From JBEBVQ01 sp964636205 (GTDB taxonomy: Bacteria > Bacteroidota > Bacteroidia > Chitinophagales > Chitinophagaceae): a DNA stretch of 64,000 nucleotides. Positions 26,033 to 35,384 of this stretch are shown here, piece after piece (positions within the stretch are counted from its first letter, which is position 1; every line of letters begins with the position of its first letter). The stretch lies in NCBI GenBank assembly GCA_964636205.1, contig CAZWPF010000001.1, positions 29,893-93,892 on the forward strand. The letters run 5' to 3'. Under the pieces are notes generated by a model. It had not been told where the DNA came from. It made no database searches and saw only the letters and a program-made list of their open reading frames with translations. Both the position numbers and the translations under genes were made by a program.

Positions 26033-26107
26033 GAGGGGCAGGTTTCGTTCAGCTAATAACATTTGCGGCTGAATGGATTTACAGGTATAAAAACCGTTAA
26101 GGTCGCG

Positions 26108-27199
26108 ATGGGTACTCTAAGATTTTTATTGGCATTAGCGGTAGTGATAGTTCATAGTTCTCCTATCATGGGTCTGACGCTATTGCCGGGGCCTGTCGCG
26201 GTGAGAGCATTTTATATCATTTCCGGGTTCTTGATCGCCATGGTAATCTCGAGGAAGTATCAATATCTCGATCGTTCCTATTACTATTTTTTATCCAATC
26301 GTTTCTATCGACTATATCCTCTTTACATTACGATAGTCATACTCACGGTTTTGCTGAGCATCGGCTATGGTTTATTTTTAGGTGACTGGGGAAAACTGCA
26401 GTATTACATCAACCATTATCAAGCCTCGCCACAGAGCCTTCCTTCCCTTATGGTAGTAATGCTGACGAATTTTACCGTAGTAGGTCAGGATATCATGACC
26501 TTCCTGAGCATTGATCCGGACTCGGGTAAGTTGTTGTTTCATCGAATGCAAGACCGGCCGGTACTGCAAGAATTGTTACTCATCCCAATTGCGTGGACAG
26601 TAGCCGTTGAATTTTATTTTTACCTCGTTGCCCCGTTTTTTGTAACAAAGACCATCAAAACTATCCTCACTATTTTAGTCTCGGTGCTTGTTTTCCGATA
26701 CATATTAATGGTTACAGGTGCAGCGCCGGATTCCTTTGCAATTTACCGTTTTGCGCCAACTGAAATTTACTGGTTTTTATTGGGTGTGTTATGTTATCGG
26801 CTGCCATTTCCGGCATTTTTGAAATCGAGACAATTTGCCTATGGTGTTTTGGTATTGATGATCGTATTTATGGTGGCATACAATCATTTATCCTGGGCAA
26901 ATGATTGGAAAAATATAATTGTTTACGCAATTACTTTTATTTCCTTACCTGCGCTTTTTGCGCATGTTTCCAAAATGAGGATCGATAAAAACTTGGGAGA
27001 ATTGTGTTACCCGATGTACTTGGTTCATGCATTTGTACTTTTGATTGTCGGAGCTAATTCCTTCCCCAAATCTTGGGGCACAGGAATTCCTACCGTGTTG
27101 TTAACCATAATCCTTTCTATTTTGCTTAATAAGTTGCTATTGGTACCAATAGAAAAATGGCGACAAAAAAGATTGCCGCCATTGAAACAAGCTAATTAA
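26108..27199 (+). CDS. Acyltransferase family 3 (OafA/NodX-type) membrane protein
   Basis: A 363-residue integral membrane protein with about ten helices. The start of helix 1 reads LRFLLALAVVIVHSS, with the family's conserved His, followed by VRAFYIISGFLIAMVIS. These features define acyltransferase-3 enzymes, which O-acylate surface sugars, commonly O-acetylation. ATG 26108 starts right before the conserved segment; the TTG at 26063 would add 15 residues. It is the last gene of the locus and is convergent with gltX, 9 bases apart. Confidence 0.85.
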   Translation: MGTLRFLLALAVVIVHSSPIMGLTLLPGPVAVRAFYIISGFLIAMVISRKYQYLDRSYYYFLSNRFYRLYPLYITIVILTVLLSIGYGLFLGDWGKLQYYINHYQASPQSLPSLMVVMLTNFTVVGQDIMTFLSIDPDSGKLLFHRMQDRPVLQELLLIPIAWTVAVEFYFYLVAPFFVTKTIKTILTILVSVLVFRYILMVTGAAPDSFAIYRFAPTEIYWFLLGVLCYRLPFPAFLKSRQFAYGVLVLMIVFMVAYNHLSWANDWKNIIVYAITFISLPALFAHVSKMRIDKNLGELCYPMYLVHAFVLLIVGANSFPKSWGTGIPTVLLTIILSILLNKLLLVPIEKWRQKRLPPLKQAN

Positions 27200-27208
27200 T
27201 TTACTATT

Positions 27209-28714
27209 TTATCCGCGTTTGCAGAATTTTTGAATTCTACGAATTACAGCGTCCTTACCAATAATACCGGCGATGTCAAATACACCCGGACCAAATTTAC
27301 CCCCCACTAACATAATTCTGAGCGGTAGCATTACCGAGCCTTTTTTTAAACCACTGGTTTGTAAAATATCGTTGAAACTTTGTTCTGCCGATGTGGCATT
27401 GAATTCAGTAATCTGAGCGATTGCATTGATCCAATCGTTAAAAAACTGATTGATGGAATCATTCCACTTTTCCATCAGAGCAGCCTCATCCACAGATTCC
27501 GGATCGCGGAAGAAGAAATAACTTTGGTCCCAGAAATCGCTCATTAACGAACAACGTTCCTTGATAAGGGGTACAACCCGGGATAGTATCTCCTCATCTA
27601 CTGCTCCCGTTTGCTTTTCGATATAGGGTTTCACCAACGGAATCAGTTCGTTATCCGGCGTCTTCATCAGATACTGATGATTGAACCATTTAGCCTTTTC
27701 ATAGTCGAATTTCGCCCCGCCTTTGCTCACGCGCTCCAGCGTAAACACCTCAGCTAGTTCTTCAAGTGTAAAAAACTCACGATTGTTTTCATCATGCCAA
27801 CCCAACATCGCCAGCATATTGACAAATGCTTCAGGAAGAAATCCTTTTTCCTTAAATCCTTCCATTGTTGCTCCGGTAGCATCTGTCCAACTCAACGGAA
27901 ACACCGGAAATCCTAATCGCTCACCATCTCTTTTGCTGAGCTTACCATTTCCATCAGGTTTCAAAATCAAAGGAAGGTGCACCCATTTCGGCATTTTATC
28001 TTTCCAGCCAAGGTATTCCCATAAAAGCAGATGTACCGGTGCACTGGGTAGCCATTCTTCTCCGCGGAATGCATGGGTTATCTCCATCAGATAATCATCC
28101 ACCACCACAGCCAAGTGATAGGTAGGCATTCCATCTGCTTTGAGTAATACTTTATCATCGACGACCGAAGTGTCATAACTAATATGTCCGCGAATCAAAT
28201 CAGTGAAGCTTACAGTTTGACCCGGTTCCATCTTGATCCGAATAACATAAGGTACTCCTTCCTGAATCAGCTGGTTTACTTCTGCTTCGGGCAACGCAAG
28301 GGAATTGCGCATCTTCATTCTTATGGTATGATCGTATTGCTGATTAGCCTGAGAAGCCCGCATCGCGTTCAATTCTTCCGGAGTATCGAATGCATAGTAA
28401 GCACGGCCGTCGGCAACTAGCTGTTCGGCATATTGAGTATAAATCGTTTTTCGTTCACTTTGGCGATATGGTGCAAAAGGTCCACCTACGGCTGGACTTT
28501 CGTCCGGGATAATACCACACCATTCCAGACATTGCAGGATATAGGATTCTGCTCCCGGTACCAGCCTGGTTTGATCTGTATCTTCAATACGAAGCACAAA
28601 TTTACCTCCTTTGCTACGTGCAAAAAGATAATTGAATAAAGCGGTGCGAACACCCCCTAAATGCAGTCCACCGGTAGGACTGGGAGCGAAACGGGTACGT
28701 ACAATTCTGTTCAT
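27209..28714 (-). CDS. gltX: Glutamate--tRNA ligase
   Basis: A 501-residue class I aminoacyl-tRNA synthetase. The HIGH-type motif is PSPTGGLHLGGVRTALFNYLFAR, the KMSKS-type motif is KLSKRDG, and RIEDTDQTR is a GluRS signature. It charges tRNA-Glu in the cytoplasm and also feeds tetrapyrrole synthesis where HemA is used. The ATG at 28714 lies only 4 bases downstream of a perfect-looking TACCTTTG box, so the transcript is probably leaderless. The C-terminal anticodon-binding domain is complete. Confidence 0.96.
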   Translation of the reverse strand: MNRIVRTRFAPSPTGGLHLGGVRTALFNYLFARSKGGKFVLRIEDTDQTRLVPGAESYILQCLEWCGIIPDESPAVGGPFAPYRQSERKTIYTQYAEQLVADGRAYYAFDTPEELNAMRASQANQQYDHTIRMKMRNSLALPEAEVNQLIQEGVPYVIRIKMEPGQTVSFTDLIRGHISYDTSVVDDKVLLKADGMPTYHLAVVVDDYLMEITHAFRGEEWLPSAPVHLLLWEYLGWKDKMPKWVHLPLILKPDGNGKLSKRDGERLGFPVFPLSWTDATGATMEGFKEKGFLPEAFVNMLAMLGWHDENNREFFTLEELAEVFTLERVSKGGAKFDYEKAKWFNHQYLMKTPDNELIPLVKPYIEKQTGAVDEEILSRVVPLIKERCSLMSDFWDQSYFFFRDPESVDEAALMEKWNDSINQFFNDWINAIAQITEFNATSAEQSFNDILQTSGLKKGSVMLPLRIMLVGGKFGPGVFDIAGIIGKDAVIRRIQKFCKRG

Positions 28715-28718
28715 CTTA

Positions 28719-28726
28719 CAAAGGTA
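28719..28726 (-). promoter_or_regulatory. -7 promoter box of gltX
   Basis: Minus-strand TACCTTTG, an exact TAnnTTTG match, followed by TAAG and then the gltX ATG. With usual spacing, transcription would start at or within the start codon. Confidence 0.65.
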
Positions 28727-29054
28727 AATAGATTGTTGGTTCGATTTAATTTTCTCCTGAGTTGGTATGAGTAGTTATGAATGAAATTTCAATGTGCAAA
28801 TCTCGGACTTTAGACCACAATTCGGTAAAATATCACCACAGTTGCACCATCCCCCCCCGGAATTGTTTGGGTGAATAAAAAAATATATGAATCGCCTTAA
28901 AGTCTATAAGTGGTGCACTGTTGATGGGGTATATATGTTCATTCTTTCTAGCTGGCGCCGCGATTAAGCTCTAAAGGTTTTCAGCAGATGAATGGCATGG
29001 TGTTTTAGCCTTTTCGGGCGAGAGAGTGTCCTTTTTACCCTATTCCGGAAGCAG
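28727..29054. other. Intergenic region between divergent genes
   Basis: About 330 bases with no supported gene. It contains a C8 tract (28851-28858) and mixed sequence. A short in-frame extension of the downstream gene (ATG at 28992) cannot be excluded. Confidence 0.5.
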
Positions 29055-29897
29055 ATGAACCCATTTCTTAAAATTCGTGGTTTGGTTTTGTGTGTCTTGG
29101 CAGTCGCCTTATTTCTATTGAGCATTTGGCCTGCTAAAGAGTACCTTCCTACTATCGCGCCAATAAGTGAGGATTTATTCGATCCTATATTGGTAGGCAG
29201 GGTGCAATCTGTGGATCAATTGTTGAATTACACGGATAGTATAGCGCACGCAAAGCAAATTCCATTAAAAAGTGCAGCCTATTGGGATGAGATGGCTACG
29301 GTACTTCGATATCGTTTTTACCATGGATATGCGAATTATGATTTATCGGAAAACTGGATAGCTTTTTTGAGCGGACAGTTGTTTTGGTATCATCTAAAGG
29401 CTATTGTAATACCCGATGATATTTTGAAACACCCGATGGCGGCTTGCAGTCAGCAAAGTATAGTTTTGATGGAATGCATGAAGCGCAGGGGTGTGCCATT
29501 TCGCGCTGTGAAATTTGCTCGCCATTATGCTGTGGAAGCGCAGATAGATGGAGGATGGAAGTACTTTGATACAAATCTTGAACCTATTTTATCGGTTCCT
29601 CGTCAATCTTTTGAAACGTATTATTCTACCGGAGAATGGGAAAGGATGTATGCACATCGGATAGAACCGTTGCGGTCGGCTTTCGTGCTAAAATTTACCG
29701 GCTATAGTGAGGAGTCGGTGGCTCCTGCTCCCAATGCTACCTTATTTCATCAAATTACCGGATTCATTTCTAAGACACTCTGGCTGGTTCCATTGATTAT
29801 ATTCTTTGCCCTCAATAGAACCAGGTTACGTAATGAGTTCTCAAGGGGATTGGGGAGTCGCCAGGTGTACCAGGGCGGAGTTTATCTGAACACTTGA
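29055..29897 (+). CDS. Membrane-anchored transglutaminase-like protein
   Basis: A 280-residue protein. The ATG at 29055 begins MNPFLKIRG, followed by a hydrophobic N-terminal helix (about 10-28). The middle carries a transglutaminase-like triad in order: Cys in MAACSQQS, His in ARHYAVEA and Asp in WKYFDTNLEP. A second hydrophobic helix lies near the C-terminus (IPGLVPLIIFF-like region). It may be a protease-like or structural member of that fold; substrate unknown. An upstream ATG at 28992 would add 21 residues without a signal-like start, so the shorter form is preferred. No operon partner. Confidence 0.6.
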   Translation: MNPFLKIRGLVLCVLAVALFLLSIWPAKEYLPTIAPISEDLFDPILVGRVQSVDQLLNYTDSIAHAKQIPLKSAAYWDEMATVLRYRFYHGYANYDLSENWIAFLSGQLFWYHLKAIVIPDDILKHPMAACSQQSIVLMECMKRRGVPFRAVKFARHYAVEAQIDGGWKYFDTNLEPILSVPRQSFETYYSTGEWERMYAHRIEPLRSAFVLKFTGYSEESVAPAPNATLFHQITGFISKTLWLVPLIIFFALNRTRLRNEFSRGLGSRQVYQGGVYLNT

Positions 29898-30023
29898 TTG
29901 CATAGGATTCAGCTCTACTGTTAAAATATCTAAAATTCTCTTTCTCTTTACTGCTTCCAACTCAGGGAAAGGACTATTTTTAGGGGATAAATGATGTTCT
30001 AAGCCTACCAGCTATCTAAATCC

Positions 30024-32054
30024 ATGTTATCTCTGAGGTATTTTATCTATATTCTGACTGTATTGTTGCTCATAGGTGGGTCGGCCATCGCTCAGATACC
30101 GCTCGCTACGGATCCGGGTCAGCAGCGGCCATCTGCCAGAGAGATGAAACGGTATGAAATCGATGCCAAGCGAATTGGTGTAGAACCGGAAAGTAACGAT
30201 GCCTTGCCCCGATCCAGAGAGTTTATTCGTATCGACAGTACCTATTATGTGGGGTGGTTTTACGAGGGTGCCTATAAGTACAATCATGCTGCCGATTTAC
30301 TCGGATTTAAGAATGCCTCCATTCCTCTAGAGCGAGCGCTCTATCTCATGGAGCGTGATTATAAGAAGGAATTAGCTACCCGCACCAGCGATTTCTTCAC
30401 ATATTATCCGGTTTATCGCTTCCAAACGGACTATACGCATATTGCATACTATTTGGTGAATTGCTATAGCAATATGGAGGAGCCTCAGAAAGTCTATGAT
30501 TTACTCAAACGGGTCTTGCGATGGAATTTTCAACGCGACTATTACATGGATGCCTATAATTACCTCGCCTGGACTGTCCACCGAAACCGATTTTACACTA
30601 GTTCCCAATATTCATTTTTAGGAAATTCCATAGAAGAGAATGAGCAGTTGGCTCATCGCTATTTGGATTCGGGAATAAGAAAGATCGAATTGGATCGCAG
30701 GGTGAACAGTGAAATTTTCCCGCCGGGATATGAACGTTATGATAAGTTAGCGGTATACCATTACAAGGCGATTCTATACAGTTATGCTTTGAATATCGAT
30801 AGTGCGGAAAGGTATTATCGTTTGATGCGCAACAGTTCTATTTTCCCACATAACAACTATGCGACTTTCCGTGCTATCTGTGGCGATTTCCGGTCGGCCG
30901 AGGCTTATTATGAAAGAGCTGCAGGTCAGGAAACCGGCGATAAGCGACTGAAAGAGTATATTTATTACACTTCGATCCTGGACATTTACAAGGGCAACCC
31001 GCAGAGGGCAATGCAGTTCTTGCGTGATGTAATTCGCGCAAACGGTTCCACGCCCGGATTCGGATGGTATAATATTGCACTTGCCCGCAGTTTTTATTAC
31101 GACGGTCAGATTAAGGAAAGTGCACAGACAATTGAGAAGGCACAGCAGTTTCGGGAGCTGCACATTGGCACCACTCTGGGCCAGAGCCATTATGATTTCA
31201 GCATCCAGCTCAACAAATTGATGAATCGGGAAGCAGAATGGGAAATGCAACGGTTCGAGAATCGCAATTGGTGGTACAATCCGATGGTGCTTGGAAAGAT
31301 GGGGCAGATTCTGGGAGAGAAATATATGCAGCAATTCCTGATCATCAATCAATTTGCTCAAAATCCTGAAAGGGAACAGGTAATTTACAAGCTATTTTCA
31401 ACGGAGAGTACGGTTAATTGGGACGAGATCTGGTTCCTGATAAAGGATTTTAGCACCCGATTTTTTCTGAATCGGTTTCAAAAGGAATTAAGTGCGGATG
31501 ATCGTCCATTGATTAAAAAGTACTACCAACTGTTCGTAGCTAAGTTGCATATGACTCAAGACAACTATGAGCAAGCACAGCGGTTGCTGGACGTGATATT
31601 GGCAGATGAGACGATTGATGTCGATTATGAAAAGCTTTTTTTGGCGAGAGTTTATGAGGCAAAAGCAAAATGTGCCGACAAGTTGAAGGATCAGCAGGGA
31701 AGGGAAAAATGGTTATATCAAATGTATCGCGTTTATCCTCAGTTGGTGCCCTATTCCGGATTGCGTATGCCGATTCATTTGACGGTGGAGGGCAATGCTG
31801 AACCGCAGGTAATAGAGCGGTTAAAGGCCTGCAATATAGAATGGGCGAATCCATCACAGTCACAATCGGTTCGGGCAATTATTCGATTTGTCAAAAACGG
31901 AGATCGGAAATATATAGAATACCAGGTGGTGGATGTGGATGGATCGGAACTTGTTGCAAATCATGCATTTAGTTGGAAGGAGCCTGCCGAAGCCGGAGTG
32001 GAACTGGCATATCGGTTGTTTGGGATCAGAGGTAAAATAGGTGTTGAGGATTAA
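30024..32054 (+). CDS. Exported tetratricopeptide-repeat-like protein
   Basis: A 676-residue protein with a signal peptide (hydrophobic 8-21, SAIAQ cleavage-like site). A long helical region follows with Tyr/Ala/Leu-rich, degenerate TPR-like units (AEAYYERAAGQETGDKRL, NYEQAQRLLDVIL). No enzyme motif was recognised. It probably acts in the periplasm or outer envelope as a scaffold. It has about 125 bases of empty sequence before it and is not obviously co-transcribed with a neighbour. Function unknown. Confidence 0.7.
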   Translation: MLSLRYFIYILTVLLLIGGSAIAQIPLATDPGQQRPSAREMKRYEIDAKRIGVEPESNDALPRSREFIRIDSTYYVGWFYEGAYKYNHAADLLGFKNASIPLERALYLMERDYKKELATRTSDFFTYYPVYRFQTDYTHIAYYLVNCYSNMEEPQKVYDLLKRVLRWNFQRDYYMDAYNYLAWTVHRNRFYTSSQYSFLGNSIEENEQLAHRYLDSGIRKIELDRRVNSEIFPPGYERYDKLAVYHYKAILYSYALNIDSAERYYRLMRNSSIFPHNNYATFRAICGDFRSAEAYYERAAGQETGDKRLKEYIYYTSILDIYKGNPQRAMQFLRDVIRANGSTPGFGWYNIALARSFYYDGQIKESAQTIEKAQQFRELHIGTTLGQSHYDFSIQLNKLMNREAEWEMQRFENRNWWYNPMVLGKMGQILGEKYMQQFLIINQFAQNPEREQVIYKLFSTESTVNWDEIWFLIKDFSTRFFLNRFQKELSADDRPLIKKYYQLFVAKLHMTQDNYEQAQRLLDVILADETIDVDYEKLFLARVYEAKAKCADKLKDQQGREKWLYQMYRVYPQLVPYSGLRMPIHLTVEGNAEPQVIERLKACNIEWANPSQSQSVRAIIRFVKNGDRKYIEYQVVDVDGSELVANHAFSWKEPAEAGVELAYRLFGIRGKIGVED

Positions 32055-32124
32055 GTAAACAAAGTTTTAACGGAGAATTGGCCAAAATTCAAATGTTGAA
32101 ACTGGATATATCAATATTTCGTCT

Positions 32125-32132
32125 TACCTTCG
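32125..32132 (+). promoter_or_regulatory. Probable -7 promoter box of typA
   Basis: TACCTTCG differs from TAnnTTTG at one position and lies 111 bases before the ATG at 32244, leaving an untranslated leader of about 105 bases. No other element was seen in 32055-32243. Confidence 0.4.
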
Positions 32133-32243
32133 CGCCGTTTTTATAACCTTTTGAGCGTACTATTACCTTCTTCACGGAATGTGACGCTTCGTTCAGGGTA
32201 CAGGTGATAAACAAGACACCTGATCAACCAGACAATACCAAAT

Positions 32244-34052
32244 ATGAATATACGCAACATTGCAATTATTGCCCACGTAGACCACGGCAAGACAACACTA
32301 GTAGACAAAATTCTTCATTTTACCAGCGTATTTCGAAACAACCAGGAGACTGGTGAGTTGATCATGGATAACAATGATCTGGAGCGTGAGCGAGGAATTA
32401 CGATCTTTTCAAAAAATGCCTCCGTTGAATATAAGGGGGTGAAAATTAACGTAATCGATACACCGGGTCACGCCGATTTTGGTGGTGAAGTAGAACGTGT
32501 ACTGAAAATGGCAGATGGCGTAATTCTGCTGGTGGATGCTTTTGAAGGGCCGATGCCACAAACTCGGTTCGTATTGCAAAAGGCATTACAGCTGAATTTA
32601 CGTCCGATCGTCGTTGTGAATAAAGTTGATAAGCCGAACTGCAGACCGGACGAAGTTCACGACGCAGTATTCGAGTTATTTTTCCAATTGGATGCATCTG
32701 AGGAACAGTTGGATTTTACTACTTTGTATGGTTCTTCCAAACAAGGTTGGTTTAATACTTCACTGACTCCTGCATCAGATATTTCACCATTGTTAGATGC
32801 AATTATAGAGAAGGTGCCGGAACCAAAGGTTTCTGAAGGTACTTTACAATTGCAAATCACATCATTAGATTATTCTTCATTCTTAGGTCGGATCGCGGTA
32901 GGTAGAATTACTCGTGGTAAGATTACTGAAAACCAGCAAGTACAACTTTGTAAGGCTGACGGTAGTTTTGTAAAGAGTCGTGTACGTGAACTGTATGTGT
33001 TTGAGGGGATGGGAAAGAAGCGTGTCGCAGAAGTGGCAGCAGGTGATCTGTGTGCAGTAGTGGGTGTCGAAGATTTTCAGATAGGTGAAACCATTGCAGA
33101 TTTCGAAAACCCCGAGCCACTCGAAATTATAGCTATCGATGAGCCGACGATGAACATGCAGTTCTCGATCAATAACTCTCCATTCTTTGGTAAGGAAGGT
33201 AAGTTTGTTACCAGTCGTCACATTCGTGATCGCTTAATGAAGGAACTGGAGAAGAACCTCGCTTTGAGAGTTAAGGAAACCGAAGACGCAGATAAGTTCC
33301 TGGTTTATGGTCGTGGTATTCTCCACCTCAGCGTATTGGTGGAAACCATGCGTAGAGAGGGTTACGAACTTACTATCGGACAGCCTCAGGTAATTACCCG
33401 TGAAATAGATGGTCAGAAACACGAACCGTTTGAAGTATTGGTGGTTGATGTACCTGCCGAATACAGTGGTAAGGTTATCGATTTGGTAACTCAACGTAAA
33501 GGTGAAATGCTGGTGATGGATTCTAAGGGCGAAATGCAACACTTAGAATTTGAAGTGCCGGCACGTGGTCTTATCGGACTTCGTTCCCAGATGTTGACCG
33601 CAACGGCGGGAGAAGCTGTTATGGCGCATCGTTTTAGTGAATACAAGCCTTGGAAGGGTGTTATCCCAGGTCGAAATAACGGTGTGTTAGTAGCTAAACA
33701 AGGTGGTAGCAGTACCGGCTATTCTATTGACAAACTGCAGGATCGTGGTAACTTCTTTATCGATCCGGGCGAAGAAGTATATGCCGGTATGATTGTGGCT
33801 GAGAATATTAAGCCGGGTGATTTGAACGTGAACGTAGTTGAAGGTAAGAAACTGACCAATATGCGGGCTTCAGGATCTGATGCTGCGACCAATATCGCGC
33901 CTAAGATTCAAATGTCACTTGAAGAGTGTATGGAGTATATCCAACAAGATGAGTGCATCGAGGTTACACCGAAAAGCATTCGCCTGAGAAAGATCATGTT
34001 GGATGAGAATGATCGCGCGAAATACGCGAAATCATTGAAAATAGCACAATAA
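32244..34052 (+). CDS. typA: Ribosome-associated translational GTPase TypA/BipA
   Basis: A 602-residue EF-G-like GTPase. The G1 motif is AHVDHGKTTL (about 9-18), with switch II DTPGHADFGGE and the G4 motif NKVDKP. The family-specific ERERGITIFSKNA segment and a C-terminal domain with GRNNGVLVAKQGGSSTGYSIDKLQDRG follow. It binds 70S ribosomes and supports growth under stress and cold and 50S assembly. Full length for the family. A strong terminator follows. Confidence 0.96.
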   Translation: MNIRNIAIIAHVDHGKTTLVDKILHFTSVFRNNQETGELIMDNNDLERERGITIFSKNASVEYKGVKINVIDTPGHADFGGEVERVLKMADGVILLVDAFEGPMPQTRFVLQKALQLNLRPIVVVNKVDKPNCRPDEVHDAVFELFFQLDASEEQLDFTTLYGSSKQGWFNTSLTPASDISPLLDAIIEKVPEPKVSEGTLQLQITSLDYSSFLGRIAVGRITRGKITENQQVQLCKADGSFVKSRVRELYVFEGMGKKRVAEVAAGDLCAVVGVEDFQIGETIADFENPEPLEIIAIDEPTMNMQFSINNSPFFGKEGKFVTSRHIRDRLMKELEKNLALRVKETEDADKFLVYGRGILHLSVLVETMRREGYELTIGQPQVITREIDGQKHEPFEVLVVDVPAEYSGKVIDLVTQRKGEMLVMDSKGEMQHLEFEVPARGLIGLRSQMLTATAGEAVMAHRFSEYKPWKGVIPGRNNGVLVAKQGGSSTGYSIDKLQDRGNFFIDPGEEVYAGMIVAENIKPGDLNVNVVEGKKLTNMRASGSDAATNIAPKIQMSLEECMEYIQQDECIEVTPKSIRLRKIMLDENDRAKYAKSLKIAQ

Positions 34053-34092
34053 TATCTACTGCTCTAAAATGGGCGTTATTGAATTATTTAGT

Positions 34093-34142
34093 AAGATGGA
34101 TGTCTTGAGCTTTTAAGCCTGAAACATCCATCTTTATTTTTG
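34093..34142 (+). terminator. Intrinsic terminator of typA
   Basis: AAGATGGATGT (34093-34103) pairs with ACATCCATCTT (34124-34134) and is followed by TATTTTTT. A large loop separates the arms. Confidence 0.75.
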
Positions 34143-34167
34143 GTCGATCATCGACGCTACAATTCTT

Positions 34168-34175
34168 TAACTTTG
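34168..34175 (+). promoter_or_regulatory. -7 promoter box of the split metH gene
   Basis: TAACTTTG fits TAnnTTTG and ends 6 bases before the ATG at 34182, so the mRNA is likely leaderless or nearly so. Confidence 0.5.
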
Positions 34176-34181
34176 TTTGTT

Positions 34182-35225
34182 ATGAATCTAAAAGACGAAC
34201 TGAACAGCTTGCTCCGCGAAAGAATACTGATAATCGATGGAGCGATGGGAACTATGATTCAAAGGTATAGACTGGATGAGCAGGGGTACCGAGGCGATCG
34301 TTTTAAAGATTGGTCAATGGATCTCAAAGGCAATAATGATTTGCTTTCTATAACTAAACCCGAAATAATTGAGGAGATACATCTGGCATATTTGGAAGCT
34401 GGAGCAAATATAATTGAGACAAATACCTTTAACGCACAAGCTGTATCATTAGCTGACTACGGAATGGAGTCACTGGCAGCTGAAATAAATATTGCGGCAG
34501 CGAAAATCGCCAGAAAGGCAGTGGACCGGTTCCGATTGGAAAAAGGCCAGGAAGCGGTAGCATATGTTGCGGGTGCTATCGGACCTATGAACAAGACACT
34601 TTCGATGTCGCCTGATGTGAATCGCCCGGGTTATCGCGCGGTAACATTTGAGGAGGTTGCAAATGCATACTATGAGCAGATCGCTGCGTTGGTCGAAGGT
34701 GGCGTAGATATATTGCTGGTAGAAACCGTATTTGATACGCTCAATGCGAAGGCAGCTATTTTTGCAATAGAGAGATATTTTGATGATACCGGAATGGAAA
34801 AAGTGCCGGTGATGATCTCCGGAACGATTACTGACGCGTCGGGTCGAACATTGAGCGGTCAGACTCTCGAGGCGTTTTATATATCAATGATGCATGCGGA
34901 TCCAATTTCTATTGGGCTGAACTGCGCTTTGGGTGCCGCTCAGATGAGACCTTATTTGAAAGAGTTGGCCGAACTGGCTACTTGCAATGTAAGTTGTTAT
35001 CCGAATGCGGGATTGCCGAATGCAATGGGAGAATATGATGAGACTCCCGATGTGACAGCATCTATTGTCGCAGAGTTTGCAGAAGAGGGGTGGTTGAACC
35101 TAGTTGGGGGTTGTTGCGGCACTACCCCTGATCATATAAGGGCAATCGCCTCGGTGATGAAGGATCTTCGGCCACGAAAATTACCGGAAATAGCCCCGGT
35201 TTTAATGGATGCAGGAACAAATTAG
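34182..35225 (+). CDS. Homocysteine S-methyltransferase domain of a split methionine synthase (MetH N-terminal part)
   Basis: A 347-residue protein corresponding only to the homocysteine-binding module of cobalamin-dependent MetH: DGAMGTMIQRY at the N-terminus, LKGNNDLLSITKP, ANIIETNTFNAQ, the first Zn Cys in GLNC and the Cys pair in VGGCCGTTPDHIRAI. The pterin, cobalamin and activation modules of a full MetH (~1200 residues) are missing, and the next gene is unrelated. Split MetH is known in Bacteroidota; the partner should lie elsewhere. ATG 34182 is preferred over TTG 34140, because the longer form crosses the promoter box. Confidence 0.9.
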   Translation: MNLKDELNSLLRERILIIDGAMGTMIQRYRLDEQGYRGDRFKDWSMDLKGNNDLLSITKPEIIEEIHLAYLEAGANIIETNTFNAQAVSLADYGMESLAAEINIAAAKIARKAVDRFRLEKGQEAVAYVAGAIGPMNKTLSMSPDVNRPGYRAVTFEEVANAYYEQIAALVEGGVDILLVETVFDTLNAKAAIFAIERYFDDTGMEKVPVMISGTITDASGRTLSGQTLEAFYISMMHADPISIGLNCALGAAQMRPYLKELAELATCNVSCYPNAGLPNAMGEYDETPDVTASIVAEFAEEGWLNLVGGCCGTTPDHIRAIASVMKDLRPRKLPEIAPVLMDAGTN

Positions 35226-35339
35226 TTTATAACCTGTAACCGCTGAAACTGTCAGTAGGAGGGGTCAATATTACCACATGAAGATGTGATGCCAAAACCA
35301 TTGAGAAAGAAAAAATGGATTTTTCTTTAAAAAAATATT

Positions 35340-35347
35340 TACATTTG
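35340..35347 (+). promoter_or_regulatory. -7 promoter box of the thioredoxin-like surface protein
   Basis: TACATTTG fits TAnnTTTG and lies 37 bases before the ATG at 35385. Nothing else is evident in 35226-35384. Confidence 0.5.
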
Positions 35348-35384
35348 AATTGATAGAAATTTCAAAATTTAAATAAATAGCGTG

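Noticed and set aside
28851..28858. Phase-variable poly-C tract
   Set aside because: The C8 run is intergenic, not inside a coding frame or between recognised promoter elements, so a slippage switch is unsupported.
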